Shown: positions 35,415 to 45,455 of the stretch, piece by piece
How positions within the stretch are numbered: the first letter of the stretch is position 1
Layout of the letters: each line of letters begins with the position of its first letter
Source of the DNA: Burkholderia glumae LMG 2196 = ATCC 33617
GTDB taxonomy: Bacteria; Pseudomonadota; Gammaproteobacteria; Burkholderiales; Burkholderiaceae
Reading direction: 5' to 3'
Assembly: GCF_000960995.1 (NCBI RefSeq)
Contig: NZ_CP009434.1
Location: forward strand, 2,356,001-2,420,000
Length of the DNA: 64,000 nucleotides
Notes under the pieces: generated by a model
Database searches by the model: none
What the model was told of the DNA's origin: nothing
What the model saw: only the letters and a program-made list of their open reading frames with translations
Position numbers and translations under genes: made by a program

Positions 35415-35912
35415 GTTGCAGCGTGATGCGCGCGGCCGGGCGTACGGCATCAACACGTCGGGCTCGCTCTCGGTGGGCATACAGGCAGGACCGCGACACG
35501 TCGAATACCGCACAGATCAGCTCGACCGATTCGCTTACGCCAATCTGATCGATGACTTCGTACGTTCGATGCCTTCCGACATCAAGAGCGCGGTAGCCTT
35601 CTTTAAAATGGCCTTCTCACGCTCGAGGCGTTCGATACGCGCCTCGAGTTCCTGAATACGCTGTTGATCCGGCGTGATTGCCTTGCCCTGCGGCGTGACG
35701 CCCTGGCGTTCCATCTGAAGTTGCTGCACCCAGCGGCGCAGCACCGTCTCGCCGACGCCGACCGAACGGCTCGCCTCTGAAAAGCTATAGCCCTGGTCAA
35801 GCACCAGGCTGGCTGCTTGCTGTTTGAACTCGGGGGAAAACGAGCGACCTTGCTTCGGCATCAGACACCTCTCCATGGCGAGCATTCTCGCCTAAATCAG
35901 TGTCCGGGTTCA
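35415..35912 (-). mobile_element. IS3-family element, truncated (orfA plus start of orfB)
   Basis: OrfA (35535-35861, start MPKQGRSFSPEFKQQAASL) is complete, with HTH and leucine-zipper part (ELEARIERLEREKAILKKA). The orfB frame (SESVELICAVFDVSRSCLY) runs about 45 residues and then stops matching. The outer end TAAATCAGTGTCCGGGTTCA at 35893-35912 is the terminal repeat. The other end is lost. Confidence 0.82.
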
Positions 35913-35974
35913 TTAGGCCACTACATCGAACCCCTTGAGCCCGCGGCCTTGTCCGAAAACCAAGCCGATAAAAT

Positions 35975-36928
35975 TCAACGACGCTTGAGCGAATTCAACA
36001 TGACATCCCACGCTGCAAGGAGTGAGCCGAGTTCTTCATCTTTAACCGCCTCGTCAGAATCAAGCGTTACATCAATTCCGGGCTCACGCACACCATCGTC
36101 ACCAGGCAATGCGGACCATTCGAACGAAGCAGTTTTGGCTGATTTGTCGATGAGATCGTATTCGTCACCTTTCCGACCGTCAATTTTTCTCTCTTCGCGA
36201 CGAACAATCGTTGACGATTGGGACACAAAATTTGCTAACGGCAGAGGTAGATTTGACATGCGAGAGATAATATTTTCTTTGGTCCCCTGGCCGCCAGAAT
36301 CAAAGTCAACTCCAAATCTACTTTTGATTTCCGGCAAATTCACCACCATAGTCACAGATTCCATTTGCTCACGATCGCCAGGAATAAACCCGCGATCGAT
36401 ACAAATTCCAGCTTCCTTCGGGACATCTAGATTTTCTCGGGGACGAATTAATTGCATCAATCTTGATATAGCGACCTTTGCCCCGACAACCGAGTCGGAC
36501 AACACCTGAACGGTGAATGAATACAACACATCGCTCTTTGTCATATAGCCATGTATCGTATGCAAGCCTTGACCATCTTCCGATATCTGGAAGATCGAAG
36601 AGTCGGGAGAGTTATTAGGCGATCCGGTCAATGTAGACGCGGATTTTCCGGCGCCAGGCTTCGCGTCCTCCGCAACTTTGCGCTTCAGCAACTCTGTATT
36701 GGCCGGATACTGCGCTTCAATTCGGATACCATTAATTTTCTGCCCAATTTTGAGGCCGGCTGCAGATCTCGGAAGATCGATTGTGTACCGACCGACGCAA
36801 ACAGTACGCATTGATTCTGTCATTGATTGGGATAGGTTACTCATGCTCGAATCCTGATGGCGATTGCAGGCTGCGAGTTGAACAAGAGCGATTGTAAAAA
36901 TGATCTTGATGTATGCGTTAGCTCTCAA
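35975..36928 (-). CDS. Tli4-family T6SS immunity lipoprotein
   Basis: A 317-residue protein with a lipoprotein signal (lipobox QLAAC, Cys21). It continues with TVCVGRYTIDLP (Tli4 N-terminal domain) and ends LLAAWDVMLNSLKRR, as Tli4 proteins do. Immunity proteins of this family protect the periplasm against Tle4-type phospholipases. Its ATG overlaps the stop of the effector gene by 4 nt (36925-36928), the usual effector-immunity coupling. AT content is higher than in flanking core genes. Confidence 0.87.
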   Translation of the reverse strand: MRANAYIKIIFTIALVQLAACNRHQDSSMSNLSQSMTESMRTVCVGRYTIDLPRSAAGLKIGQKINGIRIEAQYPANTELLKRKVAEDAKPGAGKSASTLTGSPNNSPDSSIFQISEDGQGLHTIHGYMTKSDVLYSFTVQVLSDSVVGAKVAISRLMQLIRPRENLDVPKEAGICIDRGFIPGDREQMESVTMVVNLPEIKSRFGVDFDSGGQGTKENIISRMSNLPLPLANFVSQSSTIVRREERKIDGRKGDEYDLIDKSAKTASFEWSALPGDDGVREPGIDVTLDSDEAVKDEELGSLLAAWDVMLNSLKRR

Positions 36929-38655
36929 ACGTCACCCCAGTCTGCCCTTTTGGCGATCTTCGCAACCGCATATTTTGTGACAGCCATCACGTTAGCCATC
37001 TCCGGAAGGTATGCACTTTGATGATCGAACCCATCAAACGCGAATTGTTCGATTGCGCCACCACGTTTCCCCGGCGCTCGGCCCGATTCGTGCGGCACGG
37101 TGCCATCACCGGGCGATTCTGGATCGCGGATAGAAAAACGGTCCCGTAGATCACCCATCCACGACGAGTCCACCGCCCTCGCTTCCATTGTCCCGCTACC
37201 ATTGTCGCTCGTCGGCAATCCGTCCATCGCAAGTTTCTTCAGCTCCGCGTTACTATCGAAGACAGACATGGGCCCTCGCATCGCGAAACGTAATGTCCCA
37301 ATGTCCCACTGGATCTTACCCCATGCCTTGTGCTCGGTGTCGGAGCCAAAGAACGCGTAGGTCACAGGGTGGTAGTAGTCACCTAGTGACGCATGAAACT
37401 GCTCTGCGCTAGACAAACAGACCATATATTTTGCCCATGCAGGATCAGTTTTGGTAACCACCGCCCCGGATTCGTCATATCGCACGCCAGAGTCGCCGCC
37501 CGGATCTAGCCAATCTGGATTTACGAGCCGCCACCACCGACTACGTTCACTATAGATCGTTTTGTAGGGATTGCCCTCGATCGGATAGCTGACGCCGCCC
37601 GCTCTAACAGTGAGCCATCCAGTCGGATAATTTTGGTTCGGGAGTAACTGCAACCCTCCAGGAGACTGGCCTAGAACGGGCGCCACATCTGGGCCATATG
37701 CACCAAGGAACATCCATGTTGCTATCGACTTCAAAACCGTGATCGGGTTGATAGAAAATCCGCCCGCCTCATTGCCAGCCCGCATGCGCTTGTAGGCCGC
37801 CGGCGCTCCGCGAGCAGGCATGGCTCCATGGAGAATGCCCAGCACCTTGTCTGAAGCGTTACCCATCTTCGGATGAACCGCTGCCCGCGCTACCAAGCCT
37901 CCCATCGAGTGGGTTACTAAAATCACCTTTTGAACTGCTTTACTGCCCCACTTGTCCCGATAATGATTGAGAATAACGTCAATTTCCCGCGCCAGGTCTT
38001 TTCCAGATTGCTCATTTGATTGAAGCCAGTTGTACCCTGCTGCATGCACGGGATACCAGTACTTTGCAACCTGCTCCAACTCACCCTTCGTCAACCGAAG
38101 AATATGCTCCTTGCCATCCGATTTGACGGCAACGCCATGTGATATGTAGGGCGTCCACGACTCACCAACGATGGTCTCATTCTTGGCCGAATCCCATCGC
38201 AAGACATCGTTCAAATTCGATTCAAGATACTCGAGTAGAGGGCCATAGCTTCCCCAGAAAATAGTTCCCCAACCACGGGCCTGAATAAGCTTAGCTGGAA
38301 AACCATTAGTTGCATTTGCCAAGCGTTGGCCGTTAACATCGATGTCGCGATCCACCTGCACGTTTTCAGGATTAAAGACCGTTTTTCTTCCGGCAGGGCT
38401 CAGTCCAATAATCTTTGTCACTGCTCCCGTGAGATCCGGCCGCCAGATATTGACGATCTTTTTCGATCGCGTGACGTCTTTCGACTTCAGATTCGAACCC
38501 ATGATGCCGGGGACAAAGATCACCGGAATGATCCGATCTGGATGCATCAGACATTCCGCACGAGTTGTCATACTCGTTGGCGATGTCTGCGAATGCCAGA
38601 CCGGTAGTCCGTCTTCGTCGTAGCTGCGCGCTACGGTCCGCGTCTTGTCGTTCAT
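36925..38655 (-). CDS. Tle4-like T6SS lipase effector
   Basis: A 576-residue alpha/beta-hydrolase (PGAP1/LCAT-like). After an extended N-terminus come IIPVIFVPGIMGSNL (oxyanion region, about 42-55) and the nucleophile elbow VTHSMGG with S250; later GDGTVPHESG contains the likely catalytic Asp region. Tle4 proteins are phospholipases delivered on VgrG to kill competing bacteria. The gene overlaps vgrG upstream (38652-38655) and the immunity gene downstream, forming a three-gene cargo operon. The elbow starts with T rather than the common G, so exact subfamily is less sure. Confidence 0.82.
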   Translation of the reverse strand: MNDKTRTVARSYDEDGLPVWHSQTSPTSMTTRAECLMHPDRIIPVIFVPGIMGSNLKSKDVTRSKKIVNIWRPDLTGAVTKIIGLSPAGRKTVFNPENVQVDRDIDVNGQRLANATNGFPAKLIQARGWGTIFWGSYGPLLEYLESNLNDVLRWDSAKNETIVGESWTPYISHGVAVKSDGKEHILRLTKGELEQVAKYWYPVHAAGYNWLQSNEQSGKDLAREIDVILNHYRDKWGSKAVQKVILVTHSMGGLVARAAVHPKMGNASDKVLGILHGAMPARGAPAAYKRMRAGNEAGGFSINPITVLKSIATWMFLGAYGPDVAPVLGQSPGGLQLLPNQNYPTGWLTVRAGGVSYPIEGNPYKTIYSERSRWWRLVNPDWLDPGGDSGVRYDESGAVVTKTDPAWAKYMVCLSSAEQFHASLGDYYHPVTYAFFGSDTEHKAWGKIQWDIGTLRFAMRGPMSVFDSNAELKKLAMDGLPTSDNGSGTMEARAVDSSWMGDLRDRFSIRDPESPGDGTVPHESGRAPGKRGGAIEQFAFDGFDHQSAYLPEMANVMAVTKYAVAKIAKRADWGDV

Positions 38656-41330
38656 CCCTTACCCTCGGGCAAAAATTTGAGGCGCATCCTCTCGATCATT
38701 GAACTCTTCTGTATGCCAGTTCCACCGTTTGCGTTGGTCCGGCCGGTGATCACGGAACCATCTGCTCGGGTTAATTCAAAGCGCCGGTTCGCCATCGGTT
38801 GCCCGGTCGCGTGATGACGAAGTATGAACTCTTCGTCGTGCGGCATGTTGGGCCATTCGTTCATTGATTTCGACAAGGAAGTCGGCCCAGAGAAATTATG
38901 TGTGGCACCCTTGATATCGATCTTGCCGGGGGCATGGATCTCGATGTTGCCGCCCGAAAGGCGAATGTACGCACCGCCGGACGTTAACAGGATTTCCTGT
39001 TTTGCAATGGCCTCGACGCTCTCTGTTGCCGCCAGCACCTTCACGGATTTCTGCGCGGCGACTTCGACATTGTCTGCATGCGCCTGGATCTCAACCTTTC
39101 CTTTCGCGGCAAACAGCTTCATCCCGGCGTTCTGCACGAATAGGCTGATCTTCTCCGCGACACTTGCGACCAGCGACTTGCCACTCGTGATGAACGTGCT
39201 CTGGCCACCGACGATGTTCGTTTGATGCTCGCTCGACACATGCACGGAATCCTGCGTCGACAAGGCGATACCGGCAGGGGCCGCAATCAACATGACCGGC
39301 GATTTGAAAACATTCGCGCTGCCCGTACCGCCCCCCGCGGTTGTGCCGCCCGACGATGTTCCCTGCACACTATTCTGGGTCGCATCGGTAAAGGTTTTGA
39401 GCGCCTTGTGGCCTTCATCCAGGCTTTCCGCCTGATGCGTTTGGCTCGCCTGCGACATCGCCTCGATCACGCTTTCGGCATTGATGAGTTGTTCCTGGGC
39501 CTCGCGTACATCCAGGGGTTGGCTGCTCGCCGACTTGGAATGGGTAGTCAGATATAGACCTTGGGACGCGCGAACCGCACCGTAGGCATCCGACCGCAAA
39601 TCGAAGCCTGATCCAAGATACGAACCTCGTGTGTTGCCGCTCTGGTCGATCAGATAACCCAAATGCAGCATGCTGTTCGCGCTGCTGCTCATCAGTTGGA
39701 CCCGGTTCTGCCCGGTCGCGTCGTCCATCACCATCTGGTTGTAGCCGCTGCCGCCGTATTCCTTGGAGCGGTTCCCGGACAGAATGCCGTTGCTGTGCCA
39801 CTGCGGCCTAACTTTTCCGTTGTAGACGCGATGCAGGACGATCGGTCTATCGCAATCACCACCTAGATAACCGACCAGTACCTCTTCCCCGACGCGGGGC
39901 ATATGGACACCGCCGTAACCGCCGCCCGTATCCAACTGCGCCACTCGAACCCAGCACGAAGCACCCGCGTCACCCTGATTCTGTCGGTCCCAGATGAACA
40001 TCACCTTCACGCGGTTCAGTTCGTCCGTGTATACCTCTTCGCCTTGCGGGCCGACGACGATTGCCGTCTCGAGGTGCATCTCCGGCTTCTTGTGTTCGAA
40101 CGGACAACGATACGGGACCGTGGTACGTTGCGCCTCGACTTCGACCAAATAGAAGCCCGCCGAACCATCGTCGTGTTTGACGTCGACGCCTGAGAATTTC
40201 GATTTTGACCGGGCCAACTCTTCCCGCAAGCTGTGCGGGAAACTGGCTTCCTGATCCGACAGTGGAAGATTGTTTTCGATGTAGCGCCATACCTTGAGCG
40301 CAGCAAACTCTCGCTGGCCGGCAGGATCGCGGTCATGCTCCGGGTGGCCGCTCAGTTCGAACCGCAAACCCGCATCGATGCCACGCACGCCACCCGCTCC
40401 GGTGAAACGTTTGGCGCGTGATTCCCACTCCTCCAGATGGACTTTGGAAAGATGCTCGCCTCGGTCCTGTCGATCGTAGGTGTAGGCCCCCGTGTACTCG
40501 TAGACCTCAGTCTGTTCGGGCAGATTTCCCTGGCCAACCATGGTCGGCAGTGTCGTGCCCTTGGAATTGGCACCCAGTGATGGCGCCTTGTAGTCAAATG
40601 TGCGGGTTGTATGTACCGAACTCTGCAATGTCCGAGAACCCGCCCACTGCGTGAACGCATCCACTTCGCTGCCAGCGTCGGCTCTGTAAAACTCGACAGG
40701 ATTGCTTTGTATCTGATCGAGCGAGTGAACGTCGTCGGTCACTACCAACGTATGCGATTTACCATCCTTGTTCTGCCGCCAGAAACCGAACAGACCTTCC
40801 TCTTCCATCAACCGATGGACAAAGTTCCAGTCGGATTCGCTTTGACGACAATAGGACCGCGATGGCAGCGGCTTCGACAGTGCAAACTGGAACTGCCCTC
40901 TCGCCTGCGGATGAGCGTTGAACACATCGGCGATGATCGCGTCGACGCTTCGATCTTGCCAATACCGCATGTCGCGACGATATTTGAGGAAGTGCATCCA
41001 GGAAGCGAACGTCAGCTGATAGCTTGCCTGGCTGCCTTCCGCGCCGAGTCGGCGAGCCGTGTGGATGTAGCCGTTGATCGGCAAATAGGACTTGTCGGCC
41101 TGCAATATCCAAAGCGTCATCGACTGCGCAATCAGCGTTTTCAACTCGATATCACTGGCCGTCGACACCATATCGAGAGTAACGCTGAAGTCGCGACCCA
41201 ACTCAGAGTAACTTACCGCGCGACGCGGCAGCAGCGCGTTTTCCGGCAACGCTGGAATGTCAGCTTTCAATAGCCTGTCTTGCTGGATCAGCCCGCCGCG
41301 AAGCGCCTGAATCAATTCAGTCAAGTTCAT
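38652..41330 (-). CDS. vgrG: T6SS spike protein VgrG with C-terminal extension
   Basis: An 892-residue protein starting MNLTELIQALRGGLIQQDRLL. The gp27-like base (about 1-370), the gp5 OB-fold (VMFIWDRQNQGDAGASCWVR region, about 430-500) and the repetitive beta-helix/DUF2345 part (GKSLVASVAEKISLFVQN, KGKVEIQAHADNVEV) are all present. About 60 residues after the DUF2345 end (PMANRRFELTRADGSVITGR) form an extension that often docks cargo. It is the first gene of the operon with the Tle4-like effector and Tli4 immunity gene. Confidence 0.93.
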   Translation of the reverse strand: MNLTELIQALRGGLIQQDRLLKADIPALPENALLPRRAVSYSELGRDFSVTLDMVSTASDIELKTLIAQSMTLWILQADKSYLPINGYIHTARRLGAEGSQASYQLTFASWMHFLKYRRDMRYWQDRSVDAIIADVFNAHPQARGQFQFALSKPLPSRSYCRQSESDWNFVHRLMEEEGLFGFWRQNKDGKSHTLVVTDDVHSLDQIQSNPVEFYRADAGSEVDAFTQWAGSRTLQSSVHTTRTFDYKAPSLGANSKGTTLPTMVGQGNLPEQTEVYEYTGAYTYDRQDRGEHLSKVHLEEWESRAKRFTGAGGVRGIDAGLRFELSGHPEHDRDPAGQREFAALKVWRYIENNLPLSDQEASFPHSLREELARSKSKFSGVDVKHDDGSAGFYLVEVEAQRTTVPYRCPFEHKKPEMHLETAIVVGPQGEEVYTDELNRVKVMFIWDRQNQGDAGASCWVRVAQLDTGGGYGGVHMPRVGEEVLVGYLGGDCDRPIVLHRVYNGKVRPQWHSNGILSGNRSKEYGGSGYNQMVMDDATGQNRVQLMSSSANSMLHLGYLIDQSGNTRGSYLGSGFDLRSDAYGAVRASQGLYLTTHSKSASSQPLDVREAQEQLINAESVIEAMSQASQTHQAESLDEGHKALKTFTDATQNSVQGTSSGGTTAGGGTGSANVFKSPVMLIAAPAGIALSTQDSVHVSSEHQTNIVGGQSTFITSGKSLVASVAEKISLFVQNAGMKLFAAKGKVEIQAHADNVEVAAQKSVKVLAATESVEAIAKQEILLTSGGAYIRLSGGNIEIHAPGKIDIKGATHNFSGPTSLSKSMNEWPNMPHDEEFILRHHATGQPMANRRFELTRADGSVITGRTNANGGTGIQKSSMIERMRLKFLPEGKG

Positions 41331-41639
41331 GTGCTGCCTTTGGTCGTGTTCATAGTAGATCGTGTGGACCTACTCTCTCGCAGGGACGGCCGTCCCTTAT
41401 TAATCTAGGGGAGGACAGCCACTAGGACCATGATGGCTATCCTCTGGGCATTGGTGACTTTGTGGTTCACCGCCAGCCATTGAAGCGGCGCACCTGCCAG
41501 CAATACTTCCCGTCATCATATTTCAGCTCAGACGGCTTGACATTACGAGTAACTTCCAAAACCAATTTTACTTGACACCTTGACGAAACATGACATTCCG
41601 AAACACGCCACGCGAGCAGGTGGATCTGTCGTGGTGCCG

Positions 41640-41893
41640 GTGCTTGACGCGCAGATGCGAGGCGATGTTCGCCGCCGCGTAGCTGCGAAGCTTGTCGGTC
41701 ACCTTCACGCGCGGGCGGCCGTGGCGCTTGAGCAGCCTGCGCATTAGACGCCTGGCCGCGGCAGCGTTGCGCTGGCGCTGCACCAGGACGTCGATCACCG
41801 CGCCGTGTTGATTCACGGCACGCCAGAGCGAGTGCTTCACGCGGCGGATCACGACCTCCATCTCGTCGAGGTGCCATTTGTCGCCGCGGGCCG
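41640..41893 (-). pseudogene. IS6-family transposase, internal fragment
   Basis: The minus-strand frame GDKWHLDEMEVVIRRVKHSL, then LWRAVNQHGAVIDVLVQRQR and VKVTDKLRSYAAANIAS, is the middle of an IS6/IS26-type DDE transposase (first D in WHLDE, second in VTDKLRSY). Both ends are missing. A short protein tail (KPSELKYDDGKYCWQVRRF) precedes it at about 41467-41570 and is probably a scrap of another gene. Confidence 0.75.
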
Positions 41894-42250
41894 GTGCCGT
41901 TGAGCGCCATCGAAAAGGTGCGCAACTATCGAGTTCCAAGCGTTGAGGAAGCGGCCGCCGCGAAGACCGCCGGCAAGCTCCCGCCGTTGTGCAACTATGC
42001 CGGCCCCGACTTCCATCACATGACGCAGGCTCAATGGAAGCAAATACATCGCGACTACAAGGGAGCGCGCGAACTCGGGGTGGGCGTGAACCGGCTGGCA
42101 CACTTTCGGCCCGACGCCACGCTACCGGCCGGGGCCGAGCAGACGAGCCGCCACCGGGTTCGGACGATGATTCGTCATGGCGCGCTGGTGGCGGTCTATC
42201 TAACCGACGCCAAGCGCACCGAGCCGCCCGCGAAGCCGGCGGCGGAATAA
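41894..42250 (+). CDS. Hypothetical protein, possibly 5' truncated
   Basis: A 118-residue frame with GTG start (PLSAIEKVRNYRVPSVEEA), hydrophilic, with NYAGPDFHHMTQAQWKQIH and HRVRTMIRHGALVAVYLTD. Composition and codon use look genuine. I do not recognise the family. It begins exactly where the IS6 fragment ends and its stop codon abuts the next IS terminal repeat, so either end may be altered. Regulatory or phage/plasmid origin is possible but unsupported. Confidence 0.5.
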   Translation: MPLSAIEKVRNYRVPSVEEAAAAKTAGKLPPLCNYAGPDFHHMTQAQWKQIHRDYKGARELGVGVNRLAHFRPDATLPAGAEQTSRHRVRTMIRHGALVAVYLTDAKRTEPPAKPAAE

Positions 42251-42643
42251 CAGGCCGTTGAAATACCTCCGCCTATCCTGCACGATGCAGGCTCCCGAGA
42301 TCAAGGAAGAAAGAGCAGATGCGAGGCGCCGACGGCTACAACGAATCGCTGTTCAGCACGGTCAGGCTGGAGGAATTTGTTCCGCAGACACATCCGTTGC
42401 GGACGATCCGGACATGGCTGAACGAAGCGCTTTCGAAGATGGATGCCAAGTTTCTGCAATGTAAGACGCAAACGTCAAGGGCGGCCGCCCGAGCATCGCG
42501 CCGGAGAAGTTGATGCGCGCCATGCTGCTCCAGGTGTTGTAGAGCATCCGCAGCGAGCGGCAGTTGGTCGAGCAGATCTCGTACAACCTGCTGTTCCGTT
42601 GGTTCGTTGGTCTTTCGATTGAAGATGTTGTCTGGAATCACTC

Positions 42644-43965
42644 TGAACCGCACCGGGAATCGTGGAGGCCGGTTGGTTTAAGTTAATGCAGGCACTTCAG
42701 CAGCATTTCTGAGTTGCCTGTAGTAGTTTGCCTCAGCTTCGGCAGGCGGGATATAGCCGAGCGGTTCCATCAGCCGATGATGGTTGTACCAGGCGACCCA
42801 TTCCAGCGTTGCCAGTTCGACGGATTCCCTCGTTTTCCAAGGGGCGCGCCGATGAATCAGTTCAGTCTTGTAGAGACCGTTGATCGTTTCAGCCAGCGCG
42901 TTATCGTAGCTGTCGCCACGGCTGCCGACGGACGGCTCGATACCCGCCTCGGCCAAACGTTCGCTGTACCGAATGCTGACGTATTGAGCCCCCCTATCGG
43001 AGTGGTGTATCAAGGTCCCATCGTCGCCCGGTTGGCGCGCGTACAGCGCCTGTTCGAGCGCATCCAGAACGAAGTCCGTGCTCATCGACGAACTGACGCG
43101 CCAACCGACGATGCGACGGGCAAACACGTCGATCACGAACGCCACGTACAGCCAACCCTGCCATGTCGAGACATAGGTGAAGTCAGACACCCAAAGCTGA
43201 TTTGGGCGCTCAGCCTTGAACTGCCGGTTGACCCGGTCCAGCGGGCGCGCAGCGCTCGTATCGGGATTCGTCGTGCGAACCCGCTTGCCGCGAACTGCGC
43301 CACGCAAGCCCTGCAGCTTCATCAGCCGCCCGACCGTGCAGCGTGCGACCACAATGCCCTCCCGGTTCATCTGCTTCCAGACCTTCGGCACACCGTAGAC
43401 CTGCATGTTGGCCTGCCAGACACGCTTGATCTCGGGTTGCAGGACCTCATCGCGTTTGGCACGAGCGCAGCGTTTGGACGGATCACGAAGCCGCGCAGCA
43501 TGGCGTCGGTAGCCCGACGGGGCAATCCGCAAGACCTTGCAGATCGGCTCGACCCCGAAGGTGTCGCGATGCTGATCAACGAAGGCTTTCAGGACTTGAA
43601 TCGGCGGTCGAGCTCCGCCTGGGCGAAAAACGCGCTCGCCAGCTTGAGAATCTCGTTGGTACGGCGCAGTTCCTTGACCTCACGCTCCAGGGCCTTGATG
43701 CGTTCACGCTCGGCCGTGCTCACGCCATCACGTTCCCCACGATCGATCTCCTCGCGCTTGACCCAATCCAGCAGCGTCTGCGGCGTACAGCCGATCATCG
43801 GCGCAATCGATTCGACCGCCGCCCACATCGACGGATGTTCGCTACGCTGCTCACGTACCAGACGCACTGCGCGCCCCCGGACTTCCGGGGAAAACTTGGT
43901 TGCCTTCTTGTTCATGGCTCCATTCTCTCAAGAATCCGAGCCTCCACAAAATTCGGTGCGGTTCA
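42644..43965 (-). mobile_element. IS3-family element, complete (1322 bp)
   Basis: Imperfect terminal repeats beginning TGAACCGCACCG bound it, and the 3-bp target duplication CTC is at 42641-42643 and 43966-43968. It carries orfA and orfB on the minus strand. Confidence 0.92.
42678..43915 (-). CDS. IS3-family transposase orfA/orfB
   Basis: OrfA (43589-43915, 108 residues, MNKKATKFSPEVRGRAVRL) has the HTH and zipper (ALEREVKELRRTNEILKLA). OrfB follows in another frame (PPIQVLKAFVDQHRDTFG onward, to 42678) with the rve DDE domain: WVSDFTYVSTWQGWLYVAF, LIHHSDRGAQYVSIRYSE and SYDNALAETINGLYKTE. A -1 frameshift would fuse them. Both frames look intact. Confidence 0.9.
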
Positions 43966-45032
43966 CTCGGTATTCAGCAAGAACCGGGATCGGCTGATCG
44001 AGTTCGATGCGGCCACGGACCTGTTGAAGGCGACGGTGGAAACGGCACACAAGCGCGGGTTGTTGTCGGGCGAGCACTTCAGCGTAGACGGCATGCTGAT
44101 ACAAGCGTGGGCCAGTCACAAAAGCCTGCGTCGAAAAGACGGTAGCGACGACGATCGGCCGCCGGAGAACTGGCATGGCGAAACCCGCAGCAACGCAACA
44201 CACGAATCAAGTAGCGATGGCGACAGCCGACTGTATCGCAAGAGCAACGCGGCCCCGGCCCTGCCGAGCTATCTTGGGCATTTGCTGACCGATAAGCGGC
44301 GTGGCTTGGTGGTGAATGTTCAGGCAAGCCAGGCCAATGGTCGAGCCGAACGCGAAGTGGCGGTCCAGATGTTGCGTGGCGTCGCGCGGCTGGACCGGCC
44401 CATCACGGTAGGCGCGGACAAGGGTTATAACGCGCGGGGGTTCGTCCAAGCCTGCCGAGACGTCAACGTCACGCCCCATCTTGACCGGAATACGAAACGC
44501 ACGGGTGGTAGCGCCATCGACAAACGCACGACTCGGCATCTGGGTTATGCGGTGAGCCAGCGCAAACGGAAATGCATCGAGCAGTACTTTGGCTGCGGCA
44601 AGTCGATTGGCCTCCTTCGACAGGTGATGGTGCAGGGCTTGGAGAAAGTTGATCAGTTACTGCCGCTGACCATGGCTGCCTACAACCTGACACGCTTGAG
44701 AACGCTGGCGGCGTTGCGCCCGCAGGCCGCCTGATGGGGCGAGGTACCGCCGTAAAAGTGATCTGAAGGGCGGAAAATCGGCTGCCATATCGGAATCGAG
44801 CGCGACGCGAACGCTTTTCTGAATCGTGGCGGAGATAAATGCGTCAGGCCGTTCGGTATTTCAACGGCCTGTTAGAAGCGAACTTGTCCTTGAGTTCGGC
44901 GACCATCTTGCCTGAATTCGCCGAGCACCTGAATCGTCGTCCCTGATCACGGCGTAGCACAATGCGTGGGTTGCGCGACGATCGACCTGCACACATACTT
45001 AATCCTGCATACATACCAAACAATGAATTGAA

Positions 45033-45455
45033 ATGTATTTCATCCAACTCCTTATTGTCAGTTGTTTAGGCTTTCTCATCTCAACATCGAGCACCGGAGA
45101 GACAAAAGCGCTCAATGATTTAGATATTAGGTTAAATCCAGCACCGCATATTCCCTCATGCTCTGGACCATACACATATCCGAGAAGGGCCTTCCCCATT
45201 ACGTTCACTTGTCCAAATTACGGTCTCCGGACCATATGGGGTTTACTGTCGAGCGACGACGTTCGAAAACCCATCTTTGATGACGCGTTCGATCCACGCT
45301 ACAAATCGTTGGCACTAACGTCGCTAGACGATCGAGCCGAACGGGAGTATGCCTCACGCAAATGGGCGCAGTATTTTCGAAGGGATCTTTCGAATCTTTA
45401 TTATGACGTTCCGTCAGTACAACTGCCGCCAATACCAAATAATCCTCTTCAATGA
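45033..45455 (+). CDS. Small exported protein of unknown function
   Basis: A 140-residue protein with an N-terminal hydrophobic signal (MYFIQLLIVSCLGFLISTSS) and two cysteines further on (IPSCSG, FTCPNYG) that could form a disulfide. GC content is far below that of the surroundings, a sign of foreign origin. The C-terminal half is Tyr/Arg/Asp-rich and ends in a Pro-rich tail. I recognise no family; T6SS-type immunity proteins have comparable size and signals, but no partner is adjacent. Confidence 0.5.
   Translation: MYFIQLLIVSCLGFLISTSSTGETKALNDLDIRLNPAPHIPSCSGPYTYPRRAFPITFTCPNYGLRTIWGLLSSDDVRKPIFDDAFDPRYKSLALTSLDDRAEREYASRKWAQYFRRDLSNLYYDVPSVQLPPIPNNPLQ

Larger units (their letters stand above)
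42319..44734 (+). pseudogene. IS5/IS1182-type transposase, interrupted
   Basis: The 5' part (42319-42643) reads LFSTVRLEEFVPQTHPLRTI and WLNEALSKMDAKF, then shifts frame, and resumes as LLFRWFVGLSIEDVVWNHS. The 3' part (43969-44734) continues VFSKNRDRLIEFDAATDLL, with DDE elements (LSGEHFSVDGMLIQAW, TVGADKGYNARGF, QRKRKCIEQYFG). Removing the IS3 element and one CTC restores the codons for NHSVFSKNR exactly. The stop at 42538 and the frameshift show that it was already dead or decayed since. Confidence 0.85.
42251..44871 (+). mobile_element. IS5/IS1182-type element, decayed, split by an IS3-family insertion
   Basis: Perfect 16-base terminal repeats CAGGCCGTTGAAATAC lie at 42251-42266 and, inverted, at 44856-44871 (extendable to TAACAGG). 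Inside is one transposase gene, broken by small indels at about 42450, an in-frame stop replacing a Tyr codon at 42538 and a complete IS3-family element at 42644-43965. A further 5' fragment of the same transposase type is at 22440-22745. Confidence 0.85.
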
